A stretch of 64,000 bases of DNA from Gonapodya prolifera JEL478 (GCA_001574975.1 KQ965851.1:62001-126000); one strand, 5' to 3'; numbered from the stretch's first letter, positions 21,525-33,846 are shown. The notes: a model not told the origin generated them from the letters alone. Translations and numbers: made by a program.

Positions 21525-24500
21525 TTACAGTGAAGGCACGTTCTGATCCACTTGCTTCGCAACCTCCGCAAACCCGTTCGCCAAATCGTTGTCGATTCCT
21601 CCAATGAAAGGCAACATGTGACGCAGGTGCCCACTCATAGCCAAAATGCGCATCGTGAGGTTGCTGCTGCGTGGATCCTCGAGGAAGGACGTCCATATAG
21701 CCGAGTCGTGACGACTAAGCAGAGACGCAGTGGCAATACCATCGAATTGATCGGTGGTGCTGGATGCCCATGATCTGATACTCGCGTTGAAAAGTCCAGC
21801 TTCCGATTCGTTGCCGGCGGTAGGATTTTGACGTGTTCCGGTGTAGTCATCTTCATGTTCGCTGGGCGACCTTGTATCATTGTGCTCTTTCAATATTTGC
21901 AAGCGACACCAGGTGGCAACGTGGAAAAGCCAGGACGCACTGACGAACTCCAAGATCCGTCCCAGCTTCAATTCCGCATTGCTCGCATCTTGCTCCCGGA
22001 ACCTCTGCTTCCTCAGTCTGTCTGCCGCCTCCTGAGCCCCAACAATCGCGCGCACTGCCATATCGGACCGTGATTGTGCTTTCGCAAGCACCGCCATCAA
22101 CGCAAGATTTATGAACCGTCTCGCAAGGACAGCCTCGCCGTCGGAGTCGCGGTTTCCGGTGAGTTTCTTAGCCAACCTGATGCTCGTCCACGCCATTTGA
22201 TCGCCTTCCTGCAAGAGTGCGCTTTGAACCTCGGCAGGTTTGCAGTATACGCGCCTCCATGCAGCGAACGCTCCAAGAGCAGTTCCGTACCAAGCGCCTA
22301 CCAAGTCGCCATTGTCCAAAGCGTTGTCCGCCACATTCTGCGCCAGAGCGATCAGGTCATCTGAGCACTCTACCGTAAGGTCAGACCACGTTACACCAGC
22401 GTCATCCTTGATTTCGTCGGGTGTCAAGAGGTTGTGCAAATGGTGTTCCAGGGATTGCGAACGGAGTGGCCCAGTTTTCGCTTTCAGTTCCAAATGATCG
22501 GAATTTCCCTCCTGGTCCTCAAATGTTGCGGTAAGAACGCTCGAAGCTGTACACCCACTGTCCTTGATAATGCTTAGGAGTATCCAGCGTCGGAAGGTCT
22601 TCCCCAGCACATCTGCTACGAGAATCGTGGGAGCTCTTTCCCTCTCTTCTGCCGTTCCTTTCAGCATAATTGCGGTCAAATCTCTGAGGAGTTCAGGAAG
22701 CCAATCGACATCTCCTCTCTCCCAGAACTGCTTTGACATCTCTGGGTCGGCACCAAGCCAAGAAGCGACGCCCTGCATGGGCTCTGGGCGCTTCCCGCTC
22801 ATCAAGTCTGTCGCGCTCACGGTATTCTCCTGAGCTGCACTTGATGCGTCTACTGCAAGATTCCACGTGCGATCAGCTAGGGCTCGGGCGCGAGAAGACG
22901 ACTGCGCTATGGATATAAGTCGAAGGTGGAGAGCAGCAGTAAGATGGACCCGAAGCTCCTCATTTGAAGTTGCAGCAACCTCAAATGTCGGCAGTCGTGC
23001 TCGGAGCGATCGAAGGTATGCCCCTGCAGCTGTAAAGGTGCTTCCAGAAGGCAAAGCTGGAGGGATACCTTAAGAATTAAATCCTAATCATTGAACATGG
23101 GGACGAACTTACCAATCGCGACTTCAAAAGGTCCTGCAACATCCTTGACCTTGGGCTTGCCACCGCCCAACTTCGCTTTACGGCTTTCAGCCCGTGTGCT
23201 CACGTGGCGAACGACCTGCGTGATGTACCGAATTCGAAAGAGTCGCTCTAGGGTCAGCGAGATCACATCTCCGACGAACGTGCTGTAAATCGACCACGCC
23301 GACGGCCCTTGAAAATCCTGCATCGACTCCATCGCTTTCAACGCACGCGCTTCGCACGAACTAGAGGCGCGCTCGCGGCGCTTGCGCATTCGCTCGGCTC
23401 TCGATTCGGGAGGAACGAGAATGACAGAGACGATGATGTGGAGAATGCAGATGATGGCGAGGAGCAGGCGAAGACTGTCCCAAGCAAAGCTGCCCCAAGA
23501 CTGAGCGGGAGAGCTAGCTGACGGGGAGCCTGAACTGTTGGTCGCAAACACTTTGGTGTCACCGTGAGGTCCGACAGGAACTTCGTTTCCAAAGAAGTAC
23601 GAGAAGTCACCCAGTTGCATAAGAGCAGCAAAACTGAACAAAGTGGCGGTGTACGGTAAGGTCGACGACACCTTTCCTGCTGGTTTGGTTGACTCCGTCG
23701 GAGAATGCTGCGATTCGTGCTTGACTTCGCTATTCGACCCCTCACTGATCCTCTTCCTCTTCCTCGCAGCATCACGATTCACCTTCTCGTCTTCCGCACT
23801 GGTATCTGAGTCCCTCTCCGGGGAAAGCGTCGACCGCCCAGCACCAACAAACCCCCCGTTCCCTCCCATTACAGTGGGCTGCCTGCCAAGAGCGACACTC
23901 AAGAGCGCCTCTTCCAACTCAGCGCACCGGATCCGCAGCCGGTCGTTTTCCCTCTTCAAACCGCCATTCTCCTCCCGCAGACGACCGATGTAGTGCACCG
24001 CGTTTCGTAACACAGTCGCTTTGTGTGGTCTCTTGGCATCGAATCCGTTCTCCAACAAGGTGGCACTCGGCAGCACGGGCGATTCAGGGTCGGCGTCCGA
24101 GAGCTCCGAGCTTCCCCGCCGGCCACCCGCCATACCGGGTTGGCCGTAAATGTTGGGAATCGTCTCGGCAAGTGCCCGAATCCGCTCGTTGAGGTTATCG
24201 CGGTACCGCTTCTCGATCTGGTTATGCGAGGTTTTGGGAAGCGGCTGTGCATGGTGCCGGTGTGCACCGGACGCGGTCGAGGAGCCGGCGTCTGGCGTGG
24301 AAGCGGACGCGGACGCGGGGGGTGACGGAGACGGGGTGGGTATCAAGCCTGCACCTTCCACCTCATGAAGTGTCACGCCCACGCCCTCACCCCCCAATCC
24401 CGGCGACGGCGACGGCATCGAGGGCAGCCCTCCATTCGCTTGCCGCAGCAGCATGGTCAGTGTCGGGAGAAGAGACCCGTTGCCTTGCGCGGCGGCAAGA

Positions 24501-26168
24501 GCTTCGGTGAGCCTGTCGGTGGAGCCACGGGTGTAGGTGTTGATTGAGAGGTTTGCGACAGCTGCGGGACCGAAGAGGTGAACATGATGCCTCGATACCG
24601 CGACAGTACAGATACGCACCTTCGCTGATACTTCCGTTCGCTGGCTTACCCTTCCCCCCTCCCCCCTCCTCCGCTCTTCCCCCTTTCACATCCTTGGGGC
24701 CCATATCAGCAGCACCACCCACGTCCGGCATCAAAATATCCTTAGCAATGGCATCCTCTCTTTTCCCCCTCCCCTTCGGCGCCCTTGGCTTGCGATTCGA
24801 ATCCGCCCCGGCAACCCGGAACACAATGGGCGCACCCGGAGGCGCACCGGAGGCGGGAAGGGTGGGCGTGGGCCCGATCACGAGCGAGGAGGGGGGAAGT
24901 GTGAATGTGGGTTGGGGGGTGACTGCGTTGGAAAGGGTCCGTGTAAGGGGGTTGGCTTTCGGACCGTGTTGCGAGGAAGTGAGAGACCCACCTGTGCCGC
25001 TCTTCGATTGGGCGTGCATCTCAGCACTTTGGTTCCTGGACAGCACCCGATCGTCGTCGTCCGTCACGACAACCACTTCAACGCCAGGAGTCCTGACACG
25101 AGTCGGCGGTACCGCTGCGTTCGACTGCGCAGAACTCGCATGACCCGCAGCAGGGGCGGGTTTGGTCGCTTTCGCCACAGATCTCTGGGCAGCCCCAGCC
25201 GCAGCCTTGTCCCGCTTCTTCTGCTCCTCCATCTGCTTCCGCACGCGAGCGATGTTCTCGGCCCGCTCGCGCGGGTCGGATGACCGGGGCATCACGATGA
25301 CGGCGGGTTGGCGGCGGATGTCGGAGGGGAGGGAGAGTTTGGATCCGTTTTGAGGAGCGCTTTGAGGACCTGATGTGAGTTCGGTGGTTGTGGAAGGGAT
25401 TGAAGGTGAGAGTGACCTGCGAGAGGTGTCAGTTGGTGAAGGGACGTGAGGAATCGCAGGCGTGCCGTGTGGAGAGTGGAAGGTGGATGGATCCAAGAAG
25501 TCGTTTCCTTGGCCTCCCACAGTGTAGTTGAGACCAGGGAAATTGCCGTTTTGTGCAAAAGCGTTGGGGAAGTACTGATTGGATTGTGCTGCTGTACTTT
25601 GGGGGATGAAGTTCCCTGCAAATTGCGCTGATAGCAGCTGGTTCAATGCCGCCATGTTCACACCGGCATCAGCACCCGCGCTACCCTGGTCGAGCGAGAT
25701 CTGTCCCGACGCAATAAGCTGTGCATACATGTGCGCGACTGGGTCGTCCGGGGCCACCATTCCTCCGAACGCCATTCCCTGGTTCGGCATGAGCAGAGCG
25801 CTCAGCTCGTCCGAGGCCGTGACGTCCATGCGGGATCCCGTTGATGTCGGCGAGCTGCCATATGCCGAGTCCTGCGACTGAGCGTCGTCCTCTTGCGTTC
25901 CCGTTTTCATTGAACTGGAATTCACCGTGCTCTGTGGATTCCCAAAGGCTCCGGGATGCCTCACAAGCCCCCCGGACACGTGACCCTGGTTCCCGCCGCC
26001 GTCGATCTGCATGAAGTACTCGATCTGGCGCTCCAGGCTGTCGCTGGGCTGCAGGGAGTCCAGGTGCGCGAGGGTGTCGGCGAAGTCCGCGCCAGACCCA
26101 TCGTTTGTGAACGCCGTTAGTGCAAGGTTGAACTCTGCATCGTCGTGCGCAGAGAGGTCGGGGTACAT
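21525..26168 (-). CDS. SREBP, membrane-bound bHLH-leucine zipper transcription factor
   Basis: Exons 24620-26168, 23113-24561 and 21525-23068, separated by introns of 58 and 44 bp, give 1513 residues. The N-terminal ~600 residues are acidic then Ser/Pro/Gln-rich, as in activation domains. The bHLH starts near residue 628 with SHNQIEKRYRDNLNERI; the Tyr in EKRYR is the SREBP signature that allows sterol-element binding. Helix 2 (ATVLRNAVHYIGRL) follows an unusually long loop of about 45 residues, then a leucine zipper. Two membrane helices lie near 818-841 and 879-900 with a lumenal loop of about 37 residues. The last 500 residues form the cytosolic C-terminal domain that binds SCAP in other species. 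Role: sterol- or oxygen-regulated control of sterol and lipid genes after proteolytic release from the ER. I see no RxxL Site-1 motif in the loop, so cleavage may follow another route. Confidence 0.92.
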
Positions 26169-26506
26169 GGCGCCTTCCGGTTCCTGGAGTCGCGGTGCAC
26201 GTCAGGACACGACGGCACTCCTTGTTTCGTCGACCGGTCTCAGTAAGTGGACGAACTTCTACTTGCTTGCGCTGGCTGGCCTGCTTCTACGCCTCCGCTG
26301 CGGGTAATCGAAGGCGAAGAAACGTTTTCCTGGTGAAAGTCTGCGCCACAGACATCAGGTGAGGTCGAAAAGTGGCACCATCGGATCAATTTCGACAATT
26401 TATCCCTCCTTCCGCAACAAAATGACTCAAGCTGCACTGTTCATATAAAAATCTTCATTCATGTATCTTTTAACAAACATGCAACACAGCCCACCCAACC
26501 ACCTCA

Positions 26507-28521
26507 TCACCTCGCCCTAACCGTACTCGCCTCCGCCTCCTTCTGTAAATCCTTAATCGTATACTTCCCGTAATCCTTTTCTGGATCAAACACCTCCCAC
26601 CGACTCGCGGGGAAGATATGCTTGTTGCGTTCATACCAGACCCGCTCGACCACTTTCCCCGCGTGCGCTTCCTCCGTCTCCACGGACGCGTCCAGGACGA
26701 GACGCACGTCGTCGCGCACGTCGAACGAGAACAGGGGACCGGATTTGCCGCGGGATTTGTTCAGGATGAAGTCGTAGAATGTGTAGTGCTAAAGACGTTT
26801 GGTTGAGTGTCACGTCCAGACCGAGACGAGGCGAAATGCACTTCTAGACTCTCACATGCGGAATAATCAAATCTTCCTTGATGAACATGAGGTTGTCCAC
26901 ATTGACTCCACGCAGCTGGTGCCACTGCTGCCTCACTTTCTCCAAGAACTGCGCGATCGAGTCGCCCTTCTTGCACTGTTCAGGGTGATGTGGGAAGCGC
27001 GCGCGTCAGCCCCACCGTCCACATCCCACCTTCCCCTACCTCCCACCCCACCCAGACACGCAACGCACCTCAACGCCCTTCCGATGCCCGCTCCCGTCCC
27101 AATACGAATACGTAACCACGATACTCCCCCCCTTGATGCGCTCCTGATCTCGCACCCACTCCTCGGCGAGCCGCTCGCGTTCGAGTCGGTCCCGCTCTTC
27201 CCGTTCGCGGTCGGGGAGGAAGGATGTGTCGACGTGGGGGTTTTTGCCCAGTTTGAATTTCGGGGCGGCTGGTGGGGGCGTGTGGAGGGGTGGAGTTAGC
27301 GAATGGGGAGGAAGCAAAGGAGCGAGAAGTAGAAAAAATGAGTGTCCAATGTTTAGAGAGAATATAACATTGACAGGGTCGCTTGAACATGGTTGTCCAA
27401 ATTTATCGCCGAGGAGGATTATCCACCGTTCTCGTGCCCACCTTTGTAAGCAACAAGATTGACTTAATCCTTTGAGTGAAGCGGGTAGTTTCCGCACGGC
27501 GAAGTGGTTGCCCCACAATTACCACTCCGAATAATCCCGCTCCCGTGAGTCCACCCTCCCCTCCGATGACCCACCACCACCACCTCACACCAACTCACCA
27601 TTCTCCCCATCTCCGTTGTCGTCCTTCTTCGCCTTCTTCGCCGGCTTGGCACCGGTGTCGGAATCGCCAATACCAACTTCGACGTCCCCATCCGCGCCAC
27701 CTTCTTCTTCGCCGTCGAGAGAGAAAGAAAGGGCGACTTTGGGTTTGAATGCTTTTTTGCGTTTCTTATCCCTAAACGTGCACGCACACCGTCCCAAAAT
27801 CGATCGACCCAACGTCACAAAGCCAGAGTCAGAACCACATCCACATCTACGTCACCCGCACCACCCCCACCCCCTCACCCCTCACTCACCCAGCCATCGG
27901 CTCCGGTTTCCCCTTATTCTCGATCCCTGCGCGGATACGCTGAAAATCGGCCAGGTGGACGAGCCCGACAGTCTGTCGCTTCAGCTCGGCCTCGGCGGAG
28001 TCGGACAGGGCGACGAATTTGTCGGAGCCTGTGTGGGGAAGGGAGAAAGGTGGGGTGAGATGCGGATGGAGGAAGGGAGAAGGAAGGGAGATTGGGAAAA
28101 CGAAAGGCAAGAAACCGGACATTGTGTGTCGAGTCCAGCAGCAGTCGCGAGAGATGTTCTACGACCATGCTTGGCACTCGCAAAAAGAACACTCTTTCTC
28201 TGACCCCGCTACCGCTCACCCTCGCCCTCGTCCTCACCACCACGCACCAATCCTAACCGTGGTGTCCTTCTCAATCTTCTGCTTCTGCGCCGCAAAGTTG
28301 TCCATCATGCGCTGGCGCTCCTTCTCGAGATGCGCCTGTCGCGCTGCCTCTCTGTATCATTGGACGCGGGTGAAAGCGGGGCGGGGGATGACGGGGGAAC
28401 GGGAGAACGGGGTGGGATGGTTTGTGAAGTTTGAGCGGGACCTTGTGCGCGGTCAGTTCCCGGTGCAGACAGAGAGCGTGCACGTGTGGAGGAGTGCCAA
28501 GTACCTTGGGTCGTGTGCCAT
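26507..28521 (-). CDS. FAM50/XAP5 family nuclear protein
   Basis: Seven exons (28505-28521, 28248-28351, 27890-28028, 27599-27771, 27069-27268, 26856-26975, 26507-26788) with agreeing phases give 344 residues, close to the human FAM50A length (339). Family marks are [70 protein letters not shown]-like [10 protein letters not shown] and [23 protein letters not shown]50 proteins are nuclear and associate with the spliceosome; plant XAP5 acts in light and clock pathways. The first coding exon is only 17 nt. The start lies 92 bp from PSMG3 on the opposite strand, a likely shared promoter. Confidence 0.95.
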
Positions 28522-28613
28522 CGCGGGAGTCAGCGTGTGAGGGACTTTCGGGTTGGGTGGGCACAAATTTCGTGGCACTTGTGAACTAAGCGCACTGGCC
28601 ACCTGCAGCTGTC

Positions 28614-29183
28614 ATGGCCGTTGAGCAGACTCCGTTTCCGATTCCCGTCAAGCAGCTGCATCGCGTTGTGGCAGACGTGCCCACGGAGGTGCTGGTTGCG
28701 CTCTTTGCAGACAGGTGGCTTGTGCTGGTCTCGCAGGTTGGAAACGTGGGGAGTCTTGTGAGTCTCGTCCTCCTCTGTCCTCTGGCAAACCACACCTACC
28801 TCGAATCACCTGACGACACATCTCCACCTGTGACACCACTCGCGCAGTTCCTCGCCACGCTCGACAACCCCGACCTGGCATTTCTATCTCCCCAATCCCC
28901 GCCAATCACGGTGCGACCTTTACTCGGGGGCACGCAGGACGAAGTCCTCCTCCGGCTGTGCGCGTCGCAGATTTTGCAACGTGTCACCGTTGGAATGGCA
29001 AAGGCTTCGGAGATAGGCACACCTTCTCCAGACCTCGTCCAGACATCGGGACCAACACCGCCCCCGATGGTCGTTGGGCTCGCGCTGAAGAGACGAGCGG
29101 GAGAGGAGGGCGTGCTGAGTGAGGCGGATAGGACTGCGCTCAACCAGATCTTGGATTTGGTGTGCGAGTGTGGTGGTTGGTGA
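28614..29183 (+). CDS. PSMG3: Proteasome assembly chaperone 3
   Basis: The protein matches the PSMG3/PAC3 layout: VVADVPTEVLVALFADRWLV then VSQVGNVGSLVS near the N-terminus, VRPLLGG..DEVLLRLCASQI in the middle, and a C-terminal PPMVVGLALK strand ending LNQILDLVCECGGW, comparable to the VCQVW end of human PSMG3. PSMG3 with PSMG4 guides alpha-ring assembly of the 20S proteasome. Bases 28758-28847 form a 90-nt, in-frame GTGAGT...GCAG segment that is probably an intron; splicing gives about 159 residues, read-through 189, while the human protein has 122. The extra residues lie between the conserved blocks. The start ATG is the first after the shared promoter with the FAM50 gene. Confidence 0.75.
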   Translation: MAVEQTPFPIPVKQLHRVVADVPTEVLVALFADRWLVLVSQVGNVGSLVSLVLLCPLANHTYLESPDDTSPPVTPLAQFLATLDNPDLAFLSPQSPPITVRPLLGGTQDEVLLRLCASQILQRVTVGMAKASEIGTPSPDLVQTSGPTPPPMVVGLALKRRAGEEGVLSEADRTALNQILDLVCECGGW

Positions 29184-29189
29184 GACCAC

Positions 29190-29650
29190 ACCAACAACTG
29201 TACCAGGTCGTCAAGCTCGCCAGGGACGCCGTGGATAGGGGAGACAGAAGCTCGCCCGAGATGGCATAAAGAGACGAGGTGGTGCCTCTTTATCTTGGCC
29301 TCACCACTACTCCCTTCCCTCACTGGACAGATGACTTCTGGTCAATCGGTTGGAAATCACAAGACTGCAAGTAACTCTCGAGCATGCTGGCTCGCTCGAC
29401 GTTCGATGTACATAGCACCAGTCGAATGAATTAAACCACATGAAACAACTTCTCTGCACGACCCCTGTCGGCGTCACAAACTGCGATATTCAGTTTCTCA
29501 TCCATGTACAACCAAGCGCACCATTCCCTCCCACTTGCTGCATTACATTCAAGGCTAATTAAATCCCTCTCCCGTCCTTACTTTACTTTACATCGCTTCG
29601 CAGCTTTCATTACGCCAAGCACGTCACCACCACCTAACTCCCCCACCAAT
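29190..29650. other. Intergenic region
   Basis: 3' flank shared by the convergent PSMG3 and ferric-reductase genes. No gene, repeat or RNA recognised. Confidence 0.5.
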
Positions 29651-29654
29651 CACA

Positions 29655-31780
29655 TCACAGCTCAAAACTCTCCCAGTGCACGCTGAACAACCGCGACCTG
29701 TCCGACTTGGCAACAGCCGCGCTGCGCGTGTCGTTTACCATGCCTTGAGGCCCGCACACGCCAACCCTCTGTAGGGGTGCACGGCACGAATCAGCGACGG
29801 GCTCTTCGGGTACCAAACGGAGACAACACAACTCACACATCGACACCCGGATGCGCCGCCTTAACGTCCGCGAATAGCTTGCCCACCTCTGGCTTGCCCT
29901 CCTCTCACAAATCATCCGGGGTCCTCACCGCCCCCACCCCTCCCTTCACCTCACCCTCCTTAGCCACCGACCTGCGCCACTCGGTCTCGTCCTCCCCCGT
30001 CATGAACACGCGCACCGTCACGTCCAGCACGCCGGCGCCCCTCAACCTCCCCGCGGCGTCTTGTACGGCGCTGAGCTCCTTGGCGAATCCGAGGAGTGTG
30101 GAGGATGTGCGGATGTACGAGATGAAGTAGAGGTGTTGGGTGGATGTGGGGAGACCGCAGTCGGCTCGTTTGATGAGGGATTGGAGAACGCTGAGCGTGG
30201 GTGTGATACCGACGCCGCTGCTGCATGGGGATTTCGCGCGTACAGGTGAGCACATGCTTCACTTCAACCAACGGAGGCAGTCCCACAAACCTGAAAAACA
30301 CCGCCACGGGAAACGTCGTGAAATCCACCGCAGGCCTTCCATGCCCTCCATCAATCGACATCCTGACCGTCGCCGCCGCCGCTGCGTCTTTCCCCCCTTC
30401 CTGGACGCTCTCGACCAACTTCTGCGACCAATCCCCTATATTCTTAATATGCAGCGTCACATACTCGTTCTCGGGCCGCCCGAGTGGGTCTGGTGCAGAC
30501 GTGATGGAGAACGGGTGCCATGCGAGAAGGCTCAGACCCGTCACGTTGATGAACGCGTATTGGCCCGCGTGGTAGCAGAAGCGCGGGGCCCGGAGGACGA
30601 CCCGGAGTATGTTTGCAGAGGAGAAGTGCTTGATGGAGATGACGGTGCAGGATTGGCGGGAGCGGATGAAGCGGATGAGGCTGTCGAAGAAGTTTGTTGT
30701 GGGGTGCGGTGTGCCATGGTGTGAGTGGTCCGGTTCGTATATTTGGGGAAATTGTGCGACCTCAGAAGAGCATTCCAGCCACCGAGAACAGCGCATACTC
30801 GTCCCAGTGCAAGCCTCCAAACGCAGTGTACCCAATGAACGAAGAGTGGCAGTAATAGAACAAGTTGAAGAACCGTCGGCGGAACAACGAGTGCGAGAAC
30901 GCGACAAAGACCACCATGAACAGGAACGACAGGGTTCCGTAGAGGTTAAGGAGCCGCTTGGTGTTGGTGATTTGTTGCCACATTGTGCCCTGATGGTCCC
31001 AGGTTTGGAGCGCGGTCACGGAGTGGAGGGCCATGTGGAGGTATAGCTGGGTGGCGAGTGGTCGCGGGTGAGTTTGTGGTGGAGAGCGGTGGGTGCAAGG
31101 GGAGAATACTTACGACGTATCCGGACCAGCGGTGGTACATGACCATTCTCTGGATCGTGGAAGGGATTTAATCGGGATCAGTTGGAAAACACACTCGCAT
31201 GCCACACTCACGTCAAATGGAATTCCCGTTACAGTCCCAAGGATCGAGATTCCGCGTCGCCGTGGGCAAGATGAAGAACCCAAGTCCCGTTCCGACACAA
31301 GCGGCGCGCCGGCCGATGTTGAGCATTCCGTACCGGCAAATGGAATGCCGAAAGCCGTACGTGGCAAGACTGATTGCGTGGGAACGGGAACGCGAGCCGT
31401 TTCGGAACGACGACGAAGATCAGGTCGATGCCGAAGAAGATGGTCAGCTGAATCATCTCGGACAGGCCCTAGGTTTGAGAAAGTGGTTGGACCTGTTTGA
31501 ATGATAAAAGAAAAAAGAAAAAGGAAGTTCACAAACCCACCATTCCAGTCAAGACCGTCAACTACTGCACACCCGTCAAGGTGAATTTATGGACCCACAC
31601 GCGCAAGCTCGAATAGCTGGGAGCGCTCTTGCGGTCGGATCCGGTGCCATCGGTGGGCTTCCAATTGCGACGGCTCCACACGACGTAGGAGACGTTGAAG
31701 TTCTTGAACGCCGATGCCAAGAACACCGGCACGAGGAGTGCGACAGTGATGACGAACGCGGAGACCTGAGTGGTAGGCAT
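29655..31780 (-). pseudogene. Ferric reductase (FRE/NOX-like flavocytochrome), disrupted
   Basis: Order on the minus strand: an N-terminal membrane helix (FVITVALLVPVFLASAF), helices of the heme-binding domain (IFFGIDLIFVVV, GIPFD then RMVMYHRWSGYVV and LHMALHSV), the FAD-binding HPFSITSAP motif, the NADPH-binding SGVGITPTLSVLQSL motif and a C-terminal CGPQGM followed by HWESFEL. This is the full ferric reductase plan; such enzymes reduce Fe(III) or Cu(II) outside the cell. The frame is broken repeatedly: TAG at 31562-31564, frame changes near 31390 and 31260, TGA at 30762-30764 (after AGMLF) and TGA at 29905-29907 (after PDDL). The usual GPYG FAD/NAD motif reads GGHG. Together this indicates a pseudogene; some breaks could be sequence errors. 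Confidence 0.8.
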
Positions 31781-32336
31781 TGTGACGGCGGTGGGGGAGG
31801 GGGAGGTGACGGACGATTAAAAAGAGAAGGAAGATGGAAAAGAAAGGATCAAGTTCAGGGATCGAGTCAACGCCGCCTCGGAAAATCCTTGATGAGCCAA
31901 CCAGCGTGCACCCGCGCGCCAAAGTTTCTTTCGGTGGCCGTGACGATCTCGGTCCGCCTCAATGCACAGCGGGAAAAAAGAAGGAGCGGAACTGCGGAAC
32001 GTACTGTGACTCAGGAGGATTGCGTGATCTGGCTTCTTGCCGTCGTGTTTTGTGTATCATGTACTAGTTCCGCAGCGTGTGTACAGAGAGCCTAGGTAGT
32101 AAGAAAAACATTGTTGCCTGATTCGATATCGAGGTAGATTCTTTGTCATCGTGTGAGGAGCTGACTCAAAAAAGGACAATTCACGAATGTAATCAATCGC
32201 ATAGACCAAGATGCGTTATCTCAGTGCAACAGTTTGTCAAAAACATCTCCAGATTACTTTGCATTTGCATACAATATTAGTCCTACATGAGATTAACAAA
32301 CTGTCCTTGCGAGTACACGCAACCACCTCTCCCAGT
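31781..32336. other. Intergenic region
   Basis: The 5' flank of the ferric reductase and the 3' flank of the next minus-strand gene. No coding region or repeat recognised. Confidence 0.5.
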
Positions 32337-32850
32337 CTACACAGTAGGGAGGGCCACCTCCAGCTTCCTGACGTTATCACCTTTCCCAGTAATCGCGCTA
32401 ACAAACTTCTTCTCCTGAGTAGCAGCCATGAGGTCGACTGCGACAGATATCTAGTTGGCGACGGTTGGTTTGTATCAACATGGGCCCCCTCTTCGAGCTT
32501 CCAGTCCACATCTCACCAAGATAACGAGGGAGCAGGCGCCCCAGATCCAGTATACAGCCTCTGCGATACGAAAGAAAGGGGGCAACCTCGGTTACAGGAT
32601 CATCACTCAGAGTTATTGTAGGGACAAGAACCTCACCGTTCAGTCTGAGATTTAGCCAGAATCCGGTGAGAGTAGCTCTCCCTGCCGGAGGACCTGCAGG
32701 TGCCGGAGCGGTCGTGTTTGTCGTGGAGTTTGCTCCCATGGCTGGGCCTGTGGAAGGTGCCTGGCCCAACACGCCAGCGGCGAACAGAGCGATCGCGAGG
32801 AGAGCAACGCGGATTTTGGAAGCGAGTATCGACGAAGCAGAGCGAGCCAT
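32337..32850 (-). CDS. Small secreted or membrane-anchored protein, unknown
   Basis: The N-terminus is a clear signal sequence (KIRVALLAIALFAAGVLGQ), followed by a Thr/Pro/Ala-rich segment with two Asn-x-Thr sites (NSTTNTT) and then GRATLTGFWLNLRLNGE. A GTGAGA donor after PRYLG and a CGCAG acceptor join, in phase, to a last exon reading VDLMAATQEKKFVSAITGKG and ending at a TAG at 32337. The spliced product is about 144 residues. I do not recognise the family. It is divergent from the small membrane protein at 33070, with 219 bp between starts. The intron is inferred; without it the frame ends at 32398. Confidence 0.5.
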
Positions 32851-33069
32851 TGGATTCGAGAAAGATCGCGTTGTTGCTTGGGACTAGGGTAACGAAAAAG
32901 ATCGGATTAAGGATGAGGACCATTCGCACGAGCATCCTCTTGACGCCGCTGGGCTGGCCAATCACCGTTGCTCCGAAGGAGTTCAGGAATTTATGCTTTG
33001 CTCCTCATAATCTCTTTCTGAAAACAGACAGACAGACCCGTCGCCCCGCGAACCGTCGATTGTACCGAG

Positions 33070-33440
33070 ATGATCCGCACAATCGCCCTGCTGCTGCTCA
33101 TCGCCGTTCTCGGTGTCGGAGCCACTGCGCTCCACGACTCAGACTCTCGGTAAGCCGTGATTGCAATTCATTGGATACCCATCCTGACCAACCCACCTCT
33201 TCGTATAACAGCATCCATATCCTCGCCCGCCAGAACTCAAACGGACAGGGAACCGCACCTTCGCCGACGCAACCGTACGACACTAGCGTGCCGAAATGGT
33301 TCGCCGACAACCGCATCCTCATCATCAGTGCGTTCTTCACGGTGGCATGGCCTGTCGGACTCACAGTGCTGGAGCGAGTTTGGAATGCGCGAGACCAGAA
33401 ACGGAAGGAGGGAAGTCTTTCGGCAAATGTCGCGCACTAG
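33070..33440 (+). CDS. Small single-pass membrane protein, unknown
   Basis: Two exons (33070-33149, 33212-33440) give 102 residues. There is an N-terminal signal peptide (MIRTIALLLLIAVLGVGATA), a short Gln/Asn/Pro/Thr linker and one helix (ILIISAFFTVAWPVGLTVLE) ending in a basic tail (RVWNARDQKRKEG). That is the topology of a type I membrane protein with a 45-residue outside part. No family recognised. Its neighbour on the opposite strand also has a signal peptide. Confidence 0.7.
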
Positions 33441-33846
33441 TCGAGTGGTCATGGACATTTTAAGGGGAGAGAGAGATGGCGTAAAGCGATGTGATGTTGG
33501 AGTAATAATGTCAGTGATATGAACTTCTATAATAGATTGGCACTGTGCGAACGGCGCAAGCTATATAGGTGCTTCAATCTATTTTGAACGTGATTATCCC
33601 TCTGTTTCTCGAGTGGGTGTCAGACCAGTGGATTGACCAGCTTCCATTATATGGACGTAGAACTCAAATTAGAAGAATAGAAATTTCAAAGAGAAATTCG
33701 TTTAGAGGAAAGGAAAATTCATTCTAAGTTTCGTGCAAATCGTACTTATACAGTGAAATATCCCCAACGCACTTTTTATTAATTGGAGTTACCGTCAAAC
33801 GTTAAGACGAGGTTGAACGTATCGAATAGCGGCCGGGCAGGTCACA
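33441..33846. other. Intergenic region
   Basis: AT-rich 3' flanks of two convergent genes. A purine-rich block (GAAATT/AAATTC repeats) lies near 33670-33720. No gene. Confidence 0.5.
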
